Shown: positions 6,415 to 15,625 of the stretch, piece after piece
Numbering within the stretch: position 1 is the stretch's first letter
Layout: each line of letters starts with the position of its first letter
Assembly: GCF_000739555.1 (NCBI RefSeq)
Contig: NZ_BBJN01000039.1
Span: 62,001-126,000, forward strand
Reading direction: 5' to 3'
Source: Halolamina rubra
GTDB lineage: Archaea > Halobacteriota > Halobacteria > Halobacteriales > Haloferacaceae
Length of the DNA stretch: 64,000 bases
Translations under genes and position numbers: made by a program
Notes under the pieces: generated by a model
What the model saw: the letters and a program-made list of their open reading frames with translations, nothing else
The model's database searches: none
What the model was told of the DNA's origin: nothing

Positions 6415-8559
6415 TCAGTCGTCCGCGGCGGCGCCGTCGTCGTCGGGCTCGATCTCCACGTCGATCTCGGCGGCGGCGGCCTTGTACTCCGGAATCTTCG
6501 CGCGCTCGTCGAGCACGTCGTTCGTGAGTCGGTTCGCCGACGCCGCCGCGAAGTGCGGCGTCGTCCAGACGACGCCCTCCTTGATGGCCTCGGTCACGTC
6601 CGCGCGGACCGTGATCTCCCCGCGCCGTGAGCGCAGCCGCACCTTGTCGCCGTCCTCGATACCGTAGCGCTCGGCGTCGTTGGGGTGGACGTCGACGAAG
6701 TTCTCCGGCTCCTGCCGGGAGAGCGTCGGCGACCGCCGGCTCATCGTCCCGGTGTTGTAGTGCTCCTCCAGCCGCGCGGTGGTGAGCACGAGCGGGTACT
6801 CCTCGTCCGGCGTCTCCTTCGGTTCCTGGTGGACGACGCCCTCGATCCGGCCGAGGCCATCCTCGGTCTCGAAGGAGTCCTCGTACAGGTAGGAGTCGCC
6901 CTCGTCGCCCTCCTCGTAGCAGGGCCAGTGGATCCCCTCCTCGCCGAGGGCGTCGTACGTCATCCCGTGCATGATCGGGCAGACCTCGCGCAGCTCCTCG
7001 AAAACGTCCTCCGGCCCGTCGAACTCGAACCCCTCCCCGAACAGCCGCGTCCCGACTTCACTGAGGATCTCGAGATCGTGACGGGTGTTCTCGTGGACTT
7101 TGTGGACGCCGCGCATCCGCTGGACCCGGCGGTCGGTGTTGGTGACCGTGCCCCCGCGTTCGGCCCACGTCGTCGCCGGGAGGACCACGTCGGCGAGCTC
7201 CGCCGTCTCGGTCATGAAGATGTCCTGGACGACGAGGAAGCCGAGTTCCTCCTCGAACCGCCGCTCGGTCTGATTCCCGTCGGGCTCGCTCATGATGGGG
7301 TTCTCGCCCATCACGTACAGCCCGTGGACCGTATCGCCGATGGCGTGGGAGATCTCGACGTTCGTCAGCCCGGGCTCGCTGGGGATCTCGAACCCCCACA
7401 CCTCCTCGACGGACTCGCGGGCCTCGTCGTCGTCGACGAGCTGGTAGCCCGGGAGCACGTTCGGCATCGCGCCCACGTCACAGGTGCCCTGGACGTTGTT
7501 CTGCCCGCGCAGTGGGTTCACGCCCGCGCCGGGCTTGCCGAGGTTCCCGGTGATCAGCGCGAGGTTGATCTCGTTCTGGACGTTGTCGACGCCGCAGCTG
7601 TGCTGGGACATCCCCATCCCGGTGAAGATGGCGGCGTCGTTGGCCATCGCGTACTTCTCGGCGGCCAGTTCGATGTCCTCGAGCGGGACGCCGCACTCCT
7701 CGGCGGCGGCCTCCTTGTCGAACCCTTCGAGCGTCTCCCTCAGGTGGTCGAATCCCTTCGTGCGCTCGTCGACGAACGCTTCGTCGATCCAGCCGGCGTC
7801 GGGCTCTTCCTCGTGCCGTTCGAGGATCGTCTTCAGCACGACGTTCAGCAGCGGGATGTCCGTGCCCGGCTTCAGCTGGAGATGCATGTGGCGGTCGGTC
7901 CCCGGAATGTCGAACGACTCGGTCGTCTTGTTCGCGTGGGGGTCGACCTGGATCACCGTGGCCCCCTCCAGCACCGCCTGCCGGAAGTACTGGCTGTTGG
8001 CGATCGGGTGCTGCTCGCCCGGGTTGGCGCCCTGGATCCACAGCACGTCGGCCGAGTCCTCCAGATCGGCCATGCTGTTGGTCATCGCGCCCATCCCGAG
8101 GCTGGTCCGCAGCGCCCAGACCGTCGACGCGTGACACATCCGGGTGCAGTTGTCGACCTGGTTCGTGCCGTACCGGCGGGCGAGCTTCTGGATCAGGTAG
8201 TTCTCCTCGTTGAACGTCTTCGAGGAGCCGAAGAAGCCCATCCCGTCGGGGCCGTGCTCCTCGCGGATCGACTCCATCTCGTCGACGACACGGCTCAGTG
8301 CCTCGTCCCACGTCGCCTCGCGGAACTCGCCGTCCTCCTTGATCAGGGGGTCGGTCAGGCGATCCTCGTGGTCGACGACCTGCGTCGCCGCGCCGCCCTT
8401 GATGCAGACGCTGCCCTCGTTGACGGGGGCGTCGCCCCAGGGCATGAAGCTCATCTCGCCGCGCTCCTCGCCCTCGCGGACGCGGATCCCACAGCCCACG
8501 CCGCAGTACGGACAGATCGTCTTCACCGGCTCCTCGGCGTTACTGGCCACGACGCTCAC
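6415..8559 (-). CDS. Formate dehydrogenase-like molybdopterin oxidoreductase, soluble
   Basis: A 714-residue catalytic subunit of the Mo/W-bis-pterin family without a signal peptide, so it is cytoplasmic. The N-terminal [4Fe-4S] ligands are Cys16, Cys19, Cys23 and Cys52. Cys142-His143 in the sequence CTRMCHAST occupies the position of the metal-binding Sec-His pair of formate dehydrogenases. The codon is an ordinary cysteine codon. The length and C-terminal pterin domain match FdhF/FdhA. The start is GTG at 8559: no in-frame ATG precedes the iron-sulfur motif, and the ATG at 8578 is out of frame. No electron-transfer subunit lies beside it, so its partner must be encoded elsewhere. Formate is the most likely substrate; other members of this branch cannot be excluded. 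Confidence 0.88.
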   Translation of the reverse strand: MSVVASNAEEPVKTICPYCGVGCGIRVREGEERGEMSFMPWGDAPVNEGSVCIKGGAATQVVDHEDRLTDPLIKEDGEFREATWDEALSRVVDEMESIREEHGPDGMGFFGSSKTFNEENYLIQKLARRYGTNQVDNCTRMCHASTVWALRTSLGMGAMTNSMADLEDSADVLWIQGANPGEQHPIANSQYFRQAVLEGATVIQVDPHANKTTESFDIPGTDRHMHLQLKPGTDIPLLNVVLKTILERHEEEPDAGWIDEAFVDERTKGFDHLRETLEGFDKEAAAEECGVPLEDIELAAEKYAMANDAAIFTGMGMSQHSCGVDNVQNEINLALITGNLGKPGAGVNPLRGQNNVQGTCDVGAMPNVLPGYQLVDDDEARESVEEVWGFEIPSEPGLTNVEISHAIGDTVHGLYVMGENPIMSEPDGNQTERRFEEELGFLVVQDIFMTETAELADVVLPATTWAERGGTVTNTDRRVQRMRGVHKVHENTRHDLEILSEVGTRLFGEGFEFDGPEDVFEELREVCPIMHGMTYDALGEEGIHWPCYEEGDEGDSYLYEDSFETEDGLGRIEGVVHQEPKETPDEEYPLVLTTARLEEHYNTGTMSRRSPTLSRQEPENFVDVHPNDAERYGIEDGDKVRLRSRRGEITVRADVTEAIKEGVVWTTPHFAAASANRLTNDVLDERAKIPEYKAAAAEIDVEIEPDDDGAAADD

Positions 8560-8728
8560 CCCGACTCGCGTTGTTCATACGTCAGTATCTGTCGCATCGG
8601 TCAATTAGTGTGTCGGTGGCCCGAACTCCGACGCCGACGCTGCCCGACCCGCGGCTCGCGCGTGTGACCGTCTGCACCCCGACGTAGTTCCGAAGCACCA
8701 ATATGTAAGACGACTAATATCCTCGTAG

Positions 8729-9811
8729 ATGCTCCCTCCCGACAGCCGCCGAACGCGTCGCATCGCAGCCCTCACAGCGGTGCTCCTCGTGCTGCTCCCG
8801 CTCGTGAGCGGCGTCGCCGCCGCCCAGTCCGCCGGCCAGGTCGGCGGCACGATCGTCGTCGGCGCCGGTGAGACCGTCGACGGGGTACAGGGCGTCGCGG
8901 GCACCATCGTGGTCCGGGGCACCGTCGACGGCGACCTCTCGGGCAGCGCGGGGACGATCCTGATCGCCGAGTCCGGCACCGTCACCGGCAACGTGCAGGG
9001 CGCCGCCGGGAGCGTCGTCGTCGCCGGGTCCGTCGAGGGCGACGTCCAGGTCGGCGGCGGCTCGTTCGACCTCACCGAAACCGGCGAGATCGGCGGGAAC
9101 CTGGACGTCGGCGCGGGCAGCGTCACCGTCGACGGCACGGTCGGCGGCTCCGTCCGCGCGGGCGGCGACGCCGTGACGCTCGGCCCCAACGCCGACGTGG
9201 GCGGGGAGTTCCGCTACGACGCCGAGCAGTTCTCCCGGAGCGACGACGCGACGGTCGGCGGCGAGGTGATCCAGGACGACAGCCTCCGCGGAGGGACGAC
9301 CGGGTTCGGCGGGTTCGGCACCCCCTCGTGGGTCGAGACCGCGTTCGGGTTCGTGACGAGCCTGCTCCTCGGCGCGATCCTGCTGCTCGTGTTCCCGCGG
9401 TTCTCCGACGGCGTCGCGGCGCGGGTCGGGGAGTCGCCGGCCGTAACTCTCGGCGTCGGCCTGCTGACGCTGGTCGGCGTCCCGATCCTCCTCGTCCTCG
9501 TGGCGATCACGATCGTCGGCATTCCCTTCTCGCTCGCGGGGTTCGCGGCGTTCTTGATCGCGCTCTGGATCGCGAGCGTCTACGGGAAGTACGCGGTCGG
9601 CGTCTGGGTGCTCTCGCTGGCCGACGGGGAGAACCGCTGGCTCGCGCTGCTGCTGGGGCTCGTGGGGTTCCTGCTGCTTGGACTCGTCCCGATCGTCGGC
9701 GGCGTCGCCGAGTTCGTCGCGGTGCTGCTGGGGCTGGGCGCGGTCGCGCTCGGACTCCGAGACGGGTACGAGAAGCGGTCCGGATCCGCCGAGTCGGCGC
9801 CGTCGAACTGA
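8729..9811 (+). CDS. Bactofilin-like (polymer-forming) membrane protein
   Basis: A 360-residue protein. A signal peptide (hydrophobic residues about 11-32, ending VAAAQS) is followed by a domain of short glycine- and valine-rich repeats of the type GxVxGDVxG at residues 35-160. This is the right-handed beta-helix pattern of bactofilins and related polymer-forming proteins. The C-terminal half has about four transmembrane segments from residue 210 onward. So an extracellular beta-helix is likely tethered to the membrane. The function may concern envelope organisation, which is inferred from the fold only. An AATATG element sits about 27 nt upstream of the ATG, suggesting a leaderless transcript. 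Confidence 0.8.
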   Translation: MLPPDSRRTRRIAALTAVLLVLLPLVSGVAAAQSAGQVGGTIVVGAGETVDGVQGVAGTIVVRGTVDGDLSGSAGTILIAESGTVTGNVQGAAGSVVVAGSVEGDVQVGGGSFDLTETGEIGGNLDVGAGSVTVDGTVGGSVRAGGDAVTLGPNADVGGEFRYDAEQFSRSDDATVGGEVIQDDSLRGGTTGFGGFGTPSWVETAFGFVTSLLLGAILLLVFPRFSDGVAARVGESPAVTLGVGLLTLVGVPILLVLVAITIVGIPFSLAGFAAFLIALWIASVYGKYAVGVWVLSLADGENRWLALLLGLVGFLLLGLVPIVGGVAEFVAVLLGLGAVALGLRDGYEKRSGSAESAPSN

Positions 9812-9819
9812 CTCGGCGC

Positions 9820-10482
9820 TCAGTCGAACGCGCGCCAGGTGCGCGAGGCGCCCGGGAGCCCCCTTACCCGGATCTCGCGGCCGTCCTCCCCCTCCCGGAG
9901 TTCGATGACGCAGTCGAACTCGCTGGTGATCGTGTTGACGGTTTGCGGGTCGTGTGAGACGCTCTCGAGCGTGAACACGCCGAGGCCGTCCGTGTCCGCG
10001 ATCCGGGAGGTGTAGATGTGGAGGAACTTGAACACGGTGTTGAGGTCGAGGTACTGGATCAGCGTCGAGATCGACACCAGCCCGTGGCGAACGTCCGAGA
10101 CGTCCTGCTCGGAGAAGCGCTGGAGCAGTTTCGCGGTGCCGATGCTGATCCCGGTGAGATCGCCCGGCGACGAGACGCGCTCGGTCGCGATCTCCCGGAT
10201 CGCCCGCTGGCTGTCGCTCCCGGAGCAGTCGACGATGGCGACGCGGTCGCGGTCCAGCGTCGGCACGTACCGCTCGAACTCGTCGAGCATGCTCGACGCC
10301 GACGCGCTGGTGCTCACACACAGCACGCCCTCGCCCGTCTCGTGACCCGACGCGAGCAGTTTGAACGCGACCTCCCGCTTGCCGACCATCGCCGGCCCGG
10401 TTATCAGCACGTTCGTCCCCGGCGGCAACGCCTCTATGGTCCCGTCCGGAAGCACCGCGTCGATGTCGTACGGGGTGCTCAT
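9820..10482 (-). CDS. RecA-superfamily (KaiC-like) ATPase of haloarchaeal signalling type
   Basis: A 220-residue single-domain P-loop protein. The Walker A motif is GPAMVGKRE at about residues 29-37, and a Walker B-like strand appears as VAIVDC. This compact KaiC/RadA-like family is frequent in haloarchaea next to sensor kinases and response regulators. Its ATG at 10482 overlaps the stop of the HalX response regulator (ATGA), so the two are translationally coupled and probably act together. A role as a signalling ATPase is inferred from that context; no partner or output is known. It is the last gene of the leftward signalling run. Confidence 0.75.
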   Translation of the reverse strand: MSTPYDIDAVLPDGTIEALPPGTNVLITGPAMVGKREVAFKLLASGHETGEGVLCVSTSASASSMLDEFERYVPTLDRDRVAIVDCSGSDSQRAIREIATERVSSPGDLTGISIGTAKLLQRFSEQDVSDVRHGLVSISTLIQYLDLNTVFKFLHIYTSRIADTDGLGVFTLESVSHDPQTVNTITSEFDCVIELREGEDGREIRVRGLPGASRTWRAFD

Positions 10483-11066
10483 TCTCCCCCCTCGTCGTCC
10501 ATGATCTCGCGGACGGCGCCGACGAACTCCGTGTCGGTGGACATGTCGCCCAGCTCCTCGTCGACGCGTTCGCGCTCCCGCTCGATCCGATCGACCAGGG
10601 CGGCGTACTCGTCGCTCTCGGCCAACTCCGCCTCGGTTTTCTCCGCCTGCAGCGCGCTCTGGCGGGCGACCAGCGAGTAGTACTCCTGCAGGTCGTCGTT
10701 CAGCTCGGCGCGGTCGAGCAGGCGCTCGATCGTCCCGGTCAGTTCGTCGCGGTCGGGCGGCTTGGTGACGTAGGCGTCGAACCCCATCTCCACGATGTCG
10801 AAGTCGGGGTCGACCGCCGACACCATCGCCACTCGACAGTCGATCTCGCGGTCGCGGATCTCCCGCAGCACCTCCTCGCCGGCCATCTCGGGCATCATCC
10901 GGTCCAGCAGGACCACGTCGACGTCGCCGTCGAGCTCCGTCATCGCCGTCGCGCCGTCGGGAGCCACGCGCACGTCGTACGACGAGCGCAGCCAGCGGCG
11001 GTAGGTCTCGGCCACGTCGGGCTCGTCCTCGACCACGAGCACGACGGGCGGACCGTTCTCGCTCAT
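10479..11066 (-). CDS. Response regulator with HalX domain
   Basis: A 195-residue two-domain protein. The receiver domain (about residues 7-115) carries the acidic pair in VEDEPD, the phosphoacceptor aspartate in VVLLDRMMP and the conserved lysine in YVTKPP. The C-terminal HalX domain, a haloarchaeal helical module with the pattern YYSLVARQSALQAEKTE, follows. There is no DNA-binding domain, so output is probably by protein contact. The ATG at 11066 was chosen because it begins directly before the receiver fold. It lies 62 bp downstream of the large histidine kinase, its likely phosphodonor, and overlaps the ATPase gene by four bases. Confidence 0.9.
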   Translation of the reverse strand: MSENGPPVVLVVEDEPDVAETYRRWLRSSYDVRVAPDGATAMTELDGDVDVVLLDRMMPEMAGEEVLREIRDREIDCRVAMVSAVDPDFDIVEMGFDAYVTKPPDRDELTGTIERLLDRAELNDDLQEYYSLVARQSALQAEKTEAELAESDEYAALVDRIERERERVDEELGDMSTDTEFVGAVREIMDDEGGE

Positions 11067-11127
11067 ACGGGCTCCTCCCCCGCCACGGGGATATAGGTGG
11101 CCCTCGAACGTCCTCGCCCCCACGGTC

Positions 11128-13809
11128 CTACAGCGCGGCCTCGTGATCCACCGCAGTGAGCCGGACGACGAACGTCGCGCCGCCGGCGTCGTTGTCCTCG
11201 AGGCGGATCTCGCCGCCGTACTCCTCGACCATCGCGTCGGCGAAGAACAGCCCGAACCCCGAGCCCGTGGACTTGGCGTGGCCCGTCTCGCCCCGCCGGA
11301 AGATGGCCTCCTTGCGCTCGTCGGCGACGCCGGAGCCGTTGTCGGCGACGCGGACGACCACGTCGTCGTCGTCGCGCTCGACGGTCACCGAGAGCCGGAG
11401 CCCCTCGACGTCGTTGTGCTCGATGGCGTTGGTGACGAGGTTCCCCAGCACGTCGCCCAACAGGTCGTTGGCCAGCACCGGCTGGGAGTCGGGAACGTCG
11501 GTCTCGAACACCACCGCCGGGTACGTCGATCGCACGCGGTCGAGTTCCCCCCGCAGCGCCGCCGCGAGGTCGACCGGTTCGAGCTCCGGATCGCCCTCGC
11601 CAGCGAGCGTCTCCACCACGGTCCGGACGCGCTGGACGATCTCGGTCACGTCGTCGCTCCAGCGAACGATCGTCTCGGCGTCCTGCAGCTGCTCGCCGTC
11701 GAGTTCGTCGGCGAGGAACTCGGCGCGGGCCCGGATCACCGTGATCGCGTTGAGCACGTCGTGGCGCAGGATCGAGTTGAAGAACTCCATCCGGTCGGTC
11801 TGGCGCTCGAGCTGCCGTTCGCGCTCGCTGCGGCCGAGCGCGACCTGTGCGTTCGCGGCCAGCAGCTTCGCCAGCGTCACCTCGTTCTCGGTGAACGCGT
11901 CCACCTCGTGGGAGCCGACGTTCAACACGCCGTACTCCCCGATCGGGACGACGATCACGCTCCGCACCCTGCTGTCGGGGTTGTACAGCCCCGACTCCGT
12001 CGAGAGGTCGTCGGCGACGAGCGCCTCGCCGGTCCGGTACGCTCGCCAGGAGAGGCTGTCGCCGTCGGTGTACACCGGGAGCTCGTCGTACATCTCCTCG
12101 ACCGTCGTCGTCACCGCAGCCGGTTCGAGGCTGTGGCCGGCCTCGTCGCGGAGCCAGATGCCGGCGATCGGGTGGCTCAGCACCTCCTCGGCGGTGTCGA
12201 CGGCGACCGAACAGACGTCCTGCTCGTCCGTCGCCTGCACCATCTCCCGGGTGGCGTCGTGGAGCTCGCCGATCTGTCGCTCGTGCTCCTTCCGGTCGGT
12301 CACGTCCCGACTGTTGATCAGGAACCCGTCGATGGCGGCGGTCTCCGAGGGGTTGACGCCGCGAGACTCCAGCCAGCGCCACGAGCCGTCGCCGTGGCGG
12401 AACCGGTACTCGACGACCAGGTCCTCGCCCGGGTTGGCGATCACTTGCTCGAACGCGGTGAGCACGTCCGCGCGGTCCTCCGGGTGGATGTACTCGAACG
12501 CCACGTCGCCGACGAGCTCCCCGGGGCTGTAGCCGAGGATGCGCTCGGCCGAGGGGCTCTGGTACTGGTAGATCCCGTTCCCGTCGAGGACGCTCAGGAT
12601 GTCGTTCGAGTGCTCGACGAACGCCTGGAACCGCTCCTCCTGCTCCTTGCGGTCGGTGACGTCGGTGACCGTCCCGAAGTGGTAGGTCGTGCCCTGGATC
12701 TCCGCACAGGTCGTCACCGTCTCGACGGGTATCGTTCGATCCCCGAATCGGTACACCGTCTCCTCCGTGCGGGTCTCGCCCTCCTCGAAGGAGTCCCAGT
12801 AGTCGGGGAACTCCTCACGGTCGAAGTTCTCGGTGAGCTCCCAGATCGGTTCGCCCATCAGCCGGTCCGTCTCTGTGCCGAGAGTCTCCGCCAACGTCTC
12901 GTTCACGTAAGCCAGCCTCCCGTCGGCCCCGTAGGCGCCGACGCCGACGCCGACGCTCTCCAGCAGCGCCTCGAGGAACTGGAGGTTCCGCCTCCGCTCT
13001 TTGCGATCGTCGACCTCCCGGATGAAGGCGAGCAACCGCGGCTCGTCGCCGATCCGGGTCCGCTTGAGGTTCACCTCACACCAAACGCTGGTGCCGTCAG
13101 CGCGCTCGTGGAGCCAGTCGAACTGCTGGGGGCTGCCGTCGACAACCTCCCGGATCCGTTCCATCGCCGCCGCCTGATCGAACCGGGGGTCGTCGGCGCT
13201 GATCTCGTCGACGGACTTGCCACACAGCTCTTCGATATCGTAGCCGAGCAGCTCCGCCCACCGCTGGTTCACTTCCTCGAACGTCCCCGTCTCCGGGTCC
13301 ATGATCCCGATCCCGACCTCGGCCCGGGCGAACACGTCGCGGTACTCGGCAGGGGTGAGGTTCCACGGGGCGGACCCGGCGCGTTCGCTCGACCCGGCCG
13401 GCTCGTCTCCAAGCCCGCGGCGTTCGACGGCGTCGACGACCCGCTCGGCCAGCGCCGCGTACTGGTCGTCGGCGCGCCCCTTCCGGCGGTAGTCGGTCAC
13501 GCCAGCCGAGAGGGCGTCGCTGGCGACAGCTTCCGAACCGGCCCCCGTGAAGAGGAGAAACGGGAGCGCCGGCTCGCGCTCGCGGACGGACCGGAACAGC
13601 TCGAGCCCGGTCCTCCCCGGCAGGTCGTACTCCGCGATCACGCCGTCGTACGCCTCGCTCGCGAGCAGCGCGAGCGCCTCGTCGGCGTCGGTCGCCGTCG
13701 TCACGTCGAGTCGGTCGTCCTCGCGTTCGAGTCGCTCCGCGGCGGCGGCGACGAACGACGAGTCCGGGTCCACGTGGAGCACGCGGACCGTCTCTGGGGG
13801 TGTCTGCAT
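11128..13809 (-). CDS. Hybrid sensor histidine kinase (REC-PAS-PAS-PAS-GAF-HisKA-HATPase)
   Basis: A soluble sensor kinase of 893 residues. In order it has an N-terminal receiver domain (about 7-120, phosphoacceptor region VIAEYDLPG), three PAS domains (about 145-265, 270-385 and 390-510), a GAF domain (about 515-665), the haloarchaeal HisKA helix with the phosphorylatable histidine in SILRHDVLN, and a HATPase domain (NAIEHN, ADNGSG, GSGFGLF). No transmembrane segment is seen, so it senses an internal signal. The ATG at 13809 starts just before the receiver; an in-frame extension to 13944 is arginine-rich and unlikely. It is the upstream gene of the signalling run. Confidence 0.92.
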   Translation of the reverse strand: MQTPPETVRVLHVDPDSSFVAAAAERLEREDDRLDVTTATDADEALALLASEAYDGVIAEYDLPGRTGLELFRSVREREPALPFLLFTGAGSEAVASDALSAGVTDYRRKGRADDQYAALAERVVDAVERRGLGDEPAGSSERAGSAPWNLTPAEYRDVFARAEVGIGIMDPETGTFEEVNQRWAELLGYDIEELCGKSVDEISADDPRFDQAAAMERIREVVDGSPQQFDWLHERADGTSVWCEVNLKRTRIGDEPRLLAFIREVDDRKERRRNLQFLEALLESVGVGVGAYGADGRLAYVNETLAETLGTETDRLMGEPIWELTENFDREEFPDYWDSFEEGETRTEETVYRFGDRTIPVETVTTCAEIQGTTYHFGTVTDVTDRKEQEERFQAFVEHSNDILSVLDGNGIYQYQSPSAERILGYSPGELVGDVAFEYIHPEDRADVLTAFEQVIANPGEDLVVEYRFRHGDGSWRWLESRGVNPSETAAIDGFLINSRDVTDRKEHERQIGELHDATREMVQATDEQDVCSVAVDTAEEVLSHPIAGIWLRDEAGHSLEPAAVTTTVEEMYDELPVYTDGDSLSWRAYRTGEALVADDLSTESGLYNPDSRVRSVIVVPIGEYGVLNVGSHEVDAFTENEVTLAKLLAANAQVALGRSERERQLERQTDRMEFFNSILRHDVLNAITVIRARAEFLADELDGEQLQDAETIVRWSDDVTEIVQRVRTVVETLAGEGDPELEPVDLAAALRGELDRVRSTYPAVVFETDVPDSQPVLANDLLGDVLGNLVTNAIEHNDVEGLRLSVTVERDDDDVVVRVADNGSGVADERKEAIFRRGETGHAKSTGSGFGLFFADAMVEEYGGEIRLEDNDAGGATFVVRLTAVDHEAAL

Positions 13810-13900
13810 CGATAGCGCCTCGTTGGCCGTGGCTATCGACGGGCGGGGGAATAAACCGCTGGACTCCGGGAGCGACGCCGCTCCGCCGCCGAGACGCCCT

Positions 13901-15541
13901 CTACGTCGCGGAGGGGGAGCCTTCGACCGTCGCCTCCGTCTCAAGATACTCGCGAGCGGCCTCGCGGATCACCTCCTCCGGCCCGACCACGCAGTCCCGC
14001 CGGAGATCCGGGAACTGGCCGTCGAGCATCGCCGCCACCTCGCCCTCCATCTCGGCGGCCTCGGCGAGGGTCCGGCCCTCCAGGTACTCGGTGATCAGGC
14101 TGGCCACCGCCCGGCTCACCGCACAGCTCTCGCTCTCGAACGCCAGTCGCTCGATCGTGCCGTCCGGCGCGACGTCGACGTGGAACTCCCCCTCGTCGCC
14201 GCAGGCGGTCTCCTCGGAGGACTTCACCAGCGACGGGTCCGGGAGGCCGCCGGTGTTGTGCGGGTCACGGTGGTGCTCGTACAGTCGATCCGCGTAGCGG
14301 TCCGAGCGCAGGTAGCTGTCGAGCTTCGCCTCGGCGTCGTCGACGGCGTCGAGCAGGCGGTCGATCTCCTCGGTGGTGTTGTAGACGTAGAACGACGCCC
14401 GGACCGAGCCCGGCACGTCGAGGCGGTCGTGGAGCGGCTGCGTGCAGTGGTCGCCCGCGCGGACGGCGATCCCCCGGTCGTTGAGGATCGAGGAGAGGTC
14501 GTGGCCGTGGACGCCGTCCACGTTGAAGCTCACCAGCCCCGTGCGCTCCTCGCCCGGGCCGGGGCCGTACGTCTCCACGTCGTCGCGCGCCTCGAGGCGC
14601 TCGAGCGCGTACTGCGCGAGCCGGTTCTCGTGGTCGCGCACCCACTCCATCCCGAGCTCGTCGAGGTAGTCGACGGCCGCCGCGAGCGCGATGCCCTCTG
14701 CGATCGGTGGGGTCCCGGCCTCGAACTTCCAGGGGAGCCCGTTCCACGTCGAGCGGTCGAAGGTGACGTGCTGGATCATCTCGCCGCCGTAGAGAAACGG
14801 CTCCATCTCCTCGAGCAGCTCCTGCCGGCCGTAGAGTCCGCCGATCCCCGTGGGACCGGCCATCTTGTGCCCCGAGAACGCGAAGAAGTCCGCGCCCATC
14901 GCCGCCACGTCGACGGGGCGGGTCGGCGCCGACTGGGCGCCGTCGACGACCAGCACCGCGCCGGCGTCGTGGGCGAGATCCGCGAACGTCCGGACGGGTG
15001 TGACCGTCCCCAGTACGTTCGAGACGTGGGGCACCGACACCAGCTCGGTGTCGTCGTCGATCAGCGACTTCGCGTGCTCCACGTCGACGTGGCCGTCGTC
15101 GGTGAGTCGGACGAACCGCAGGTCGGCGCCGGTGCGCTTGGCCACCTGCTGCCAGGTGACCAGCGAGGCGTGGTGCTCCATCTCGGTGGTGACGATCGCG
15201 TCGCCGGGGCCGAACTCCGGGAGAGCGAGCCCGTGGGCGACGAGGTTGATGCTCTCGGTCGTGTTGCGGGTGAACACCATCTCCTCGCGGCCGTCCGCGC
15301 CGACGAACTCCGCGAGGCGGTCGTGGGCGGCCTCGTACGCCAGCGACGCCTCGTGGCTGAGCTCGTGGATGCCGCGGTGGACGTTCGCGTTGTAGCCGGC
15401 GTAGAACTCCTCGAACGTCTCGTACACCTGCCGCGGGGTGTGGGTGGTCGCGGCGTTGTCGAGGTAGGTCAGGGGATGGCCGTTCACTTCGCGGTCGAGG
15501 ACGGGGAAATCCTCGCGGACGCTGGCGGCGTCGGGGGACAT
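13901..15541 (-). CDS. sufS: Cysteine desulfurase SufS fused to scaffold/transfer protein SufU
   Basis: A 546-residue fusion supplying sulfur for Fe-S cluster assembly. Residues 1-410 are a SufS-type PLP enzyme: the PLP lysine is Lys226 in SGHKMAG, and the catalytic cysteine Cys366 lies in AGDHCTQP. Residues 415-535 are a SufU domain that starts RLYEHHRDPHN and keeps its metal site, Cys447 and Asp449 (ACGDE), Cys473 (ESCAVS) and Cys517 (RRDCVV). In bacteria these are separate proteins that dock for sulfur transfer, so the fusion would hold them together. The ATG at 15541 has CTTTAA 26-31 nt upstream. No other suf genes are next to it. Confidence 0.92.
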   Translation of the reverse strand: MSPDAASVREDFPVLDREVNGHPLTYLDNAATTHTPRQVYETFEEFYAGYNANVHRGIHELSHEASLAYEAAHDRLAEFVGADGREEMVFTRNTTESINLVAHGLALPEFGPGDAIVTTEMEHHASLVTWQQVAKRTGADLRFVRLTDDGHVDVEHAKSLIDDDTELVSVPHVSNVLGTVTPVRTFADLAHDAGAVLVVDGAQSAPTRPVDVAAMGADFFAFSGHKMAGPTGIGGLYGRQELLEEMEPFLYGGEMIQHVTFDRSTWNGLPWKFEAGTPPIAEGIALAAAVDYLDELGMEWVRDHENRLAQYALERLEARDDVETYGPGPGEERTGLVSFNVDGVHGHDLSSILNDRGIAVRAGDHCTQPLHDRLDVPGSVRASFYVYNTTEEIDRLLDAVDDAEAKLDSYLRSDRYADRLYEHHRDPHNTGGLPDPSLVKSSEETACGDEGEFHVDVAPDGTIERLAFESESCAVSRAVASLITEYLEGRTLAEAAEMEGEVAAMLDGQFPDLRRDCVVGPEEVIREAAREYLETEATVEGSPSAT

Positions 15542-15566
15542 GCGACGACGGTATCGTTCAGTCGTG

Positions 15567-15572
15567 TTAAAG
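15567..15572 (-). promoter_or_regulatory. TATA element of the sufS-sufU fusion
   Basis: CTTTAA on the minus strand, 26-31 nt before the ATG at 15541, implies a leaderless transcript. Confidence 0.5.
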
Positions 15573-15625
15573 GTTCCCGGGCCGCGGGGACAACGCCTAT
15601 CCCCGACGGCGCCCAGTTCTCGGTG

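Noticed and set aside
8117-8140. Selenocysteine at the catalytic position of the formate dehydrogenase-like enzymes.
   Set aside because: Both enzymes have a normal cysteine codon before the catalytic His, so no TGA recoding is needed.
11143-13815. An 890-codon plus frame opposite the large histidine kinase.
   Set aside because: It is an antisense shadow of the kinase gene, whose domains all read in the minus direction.
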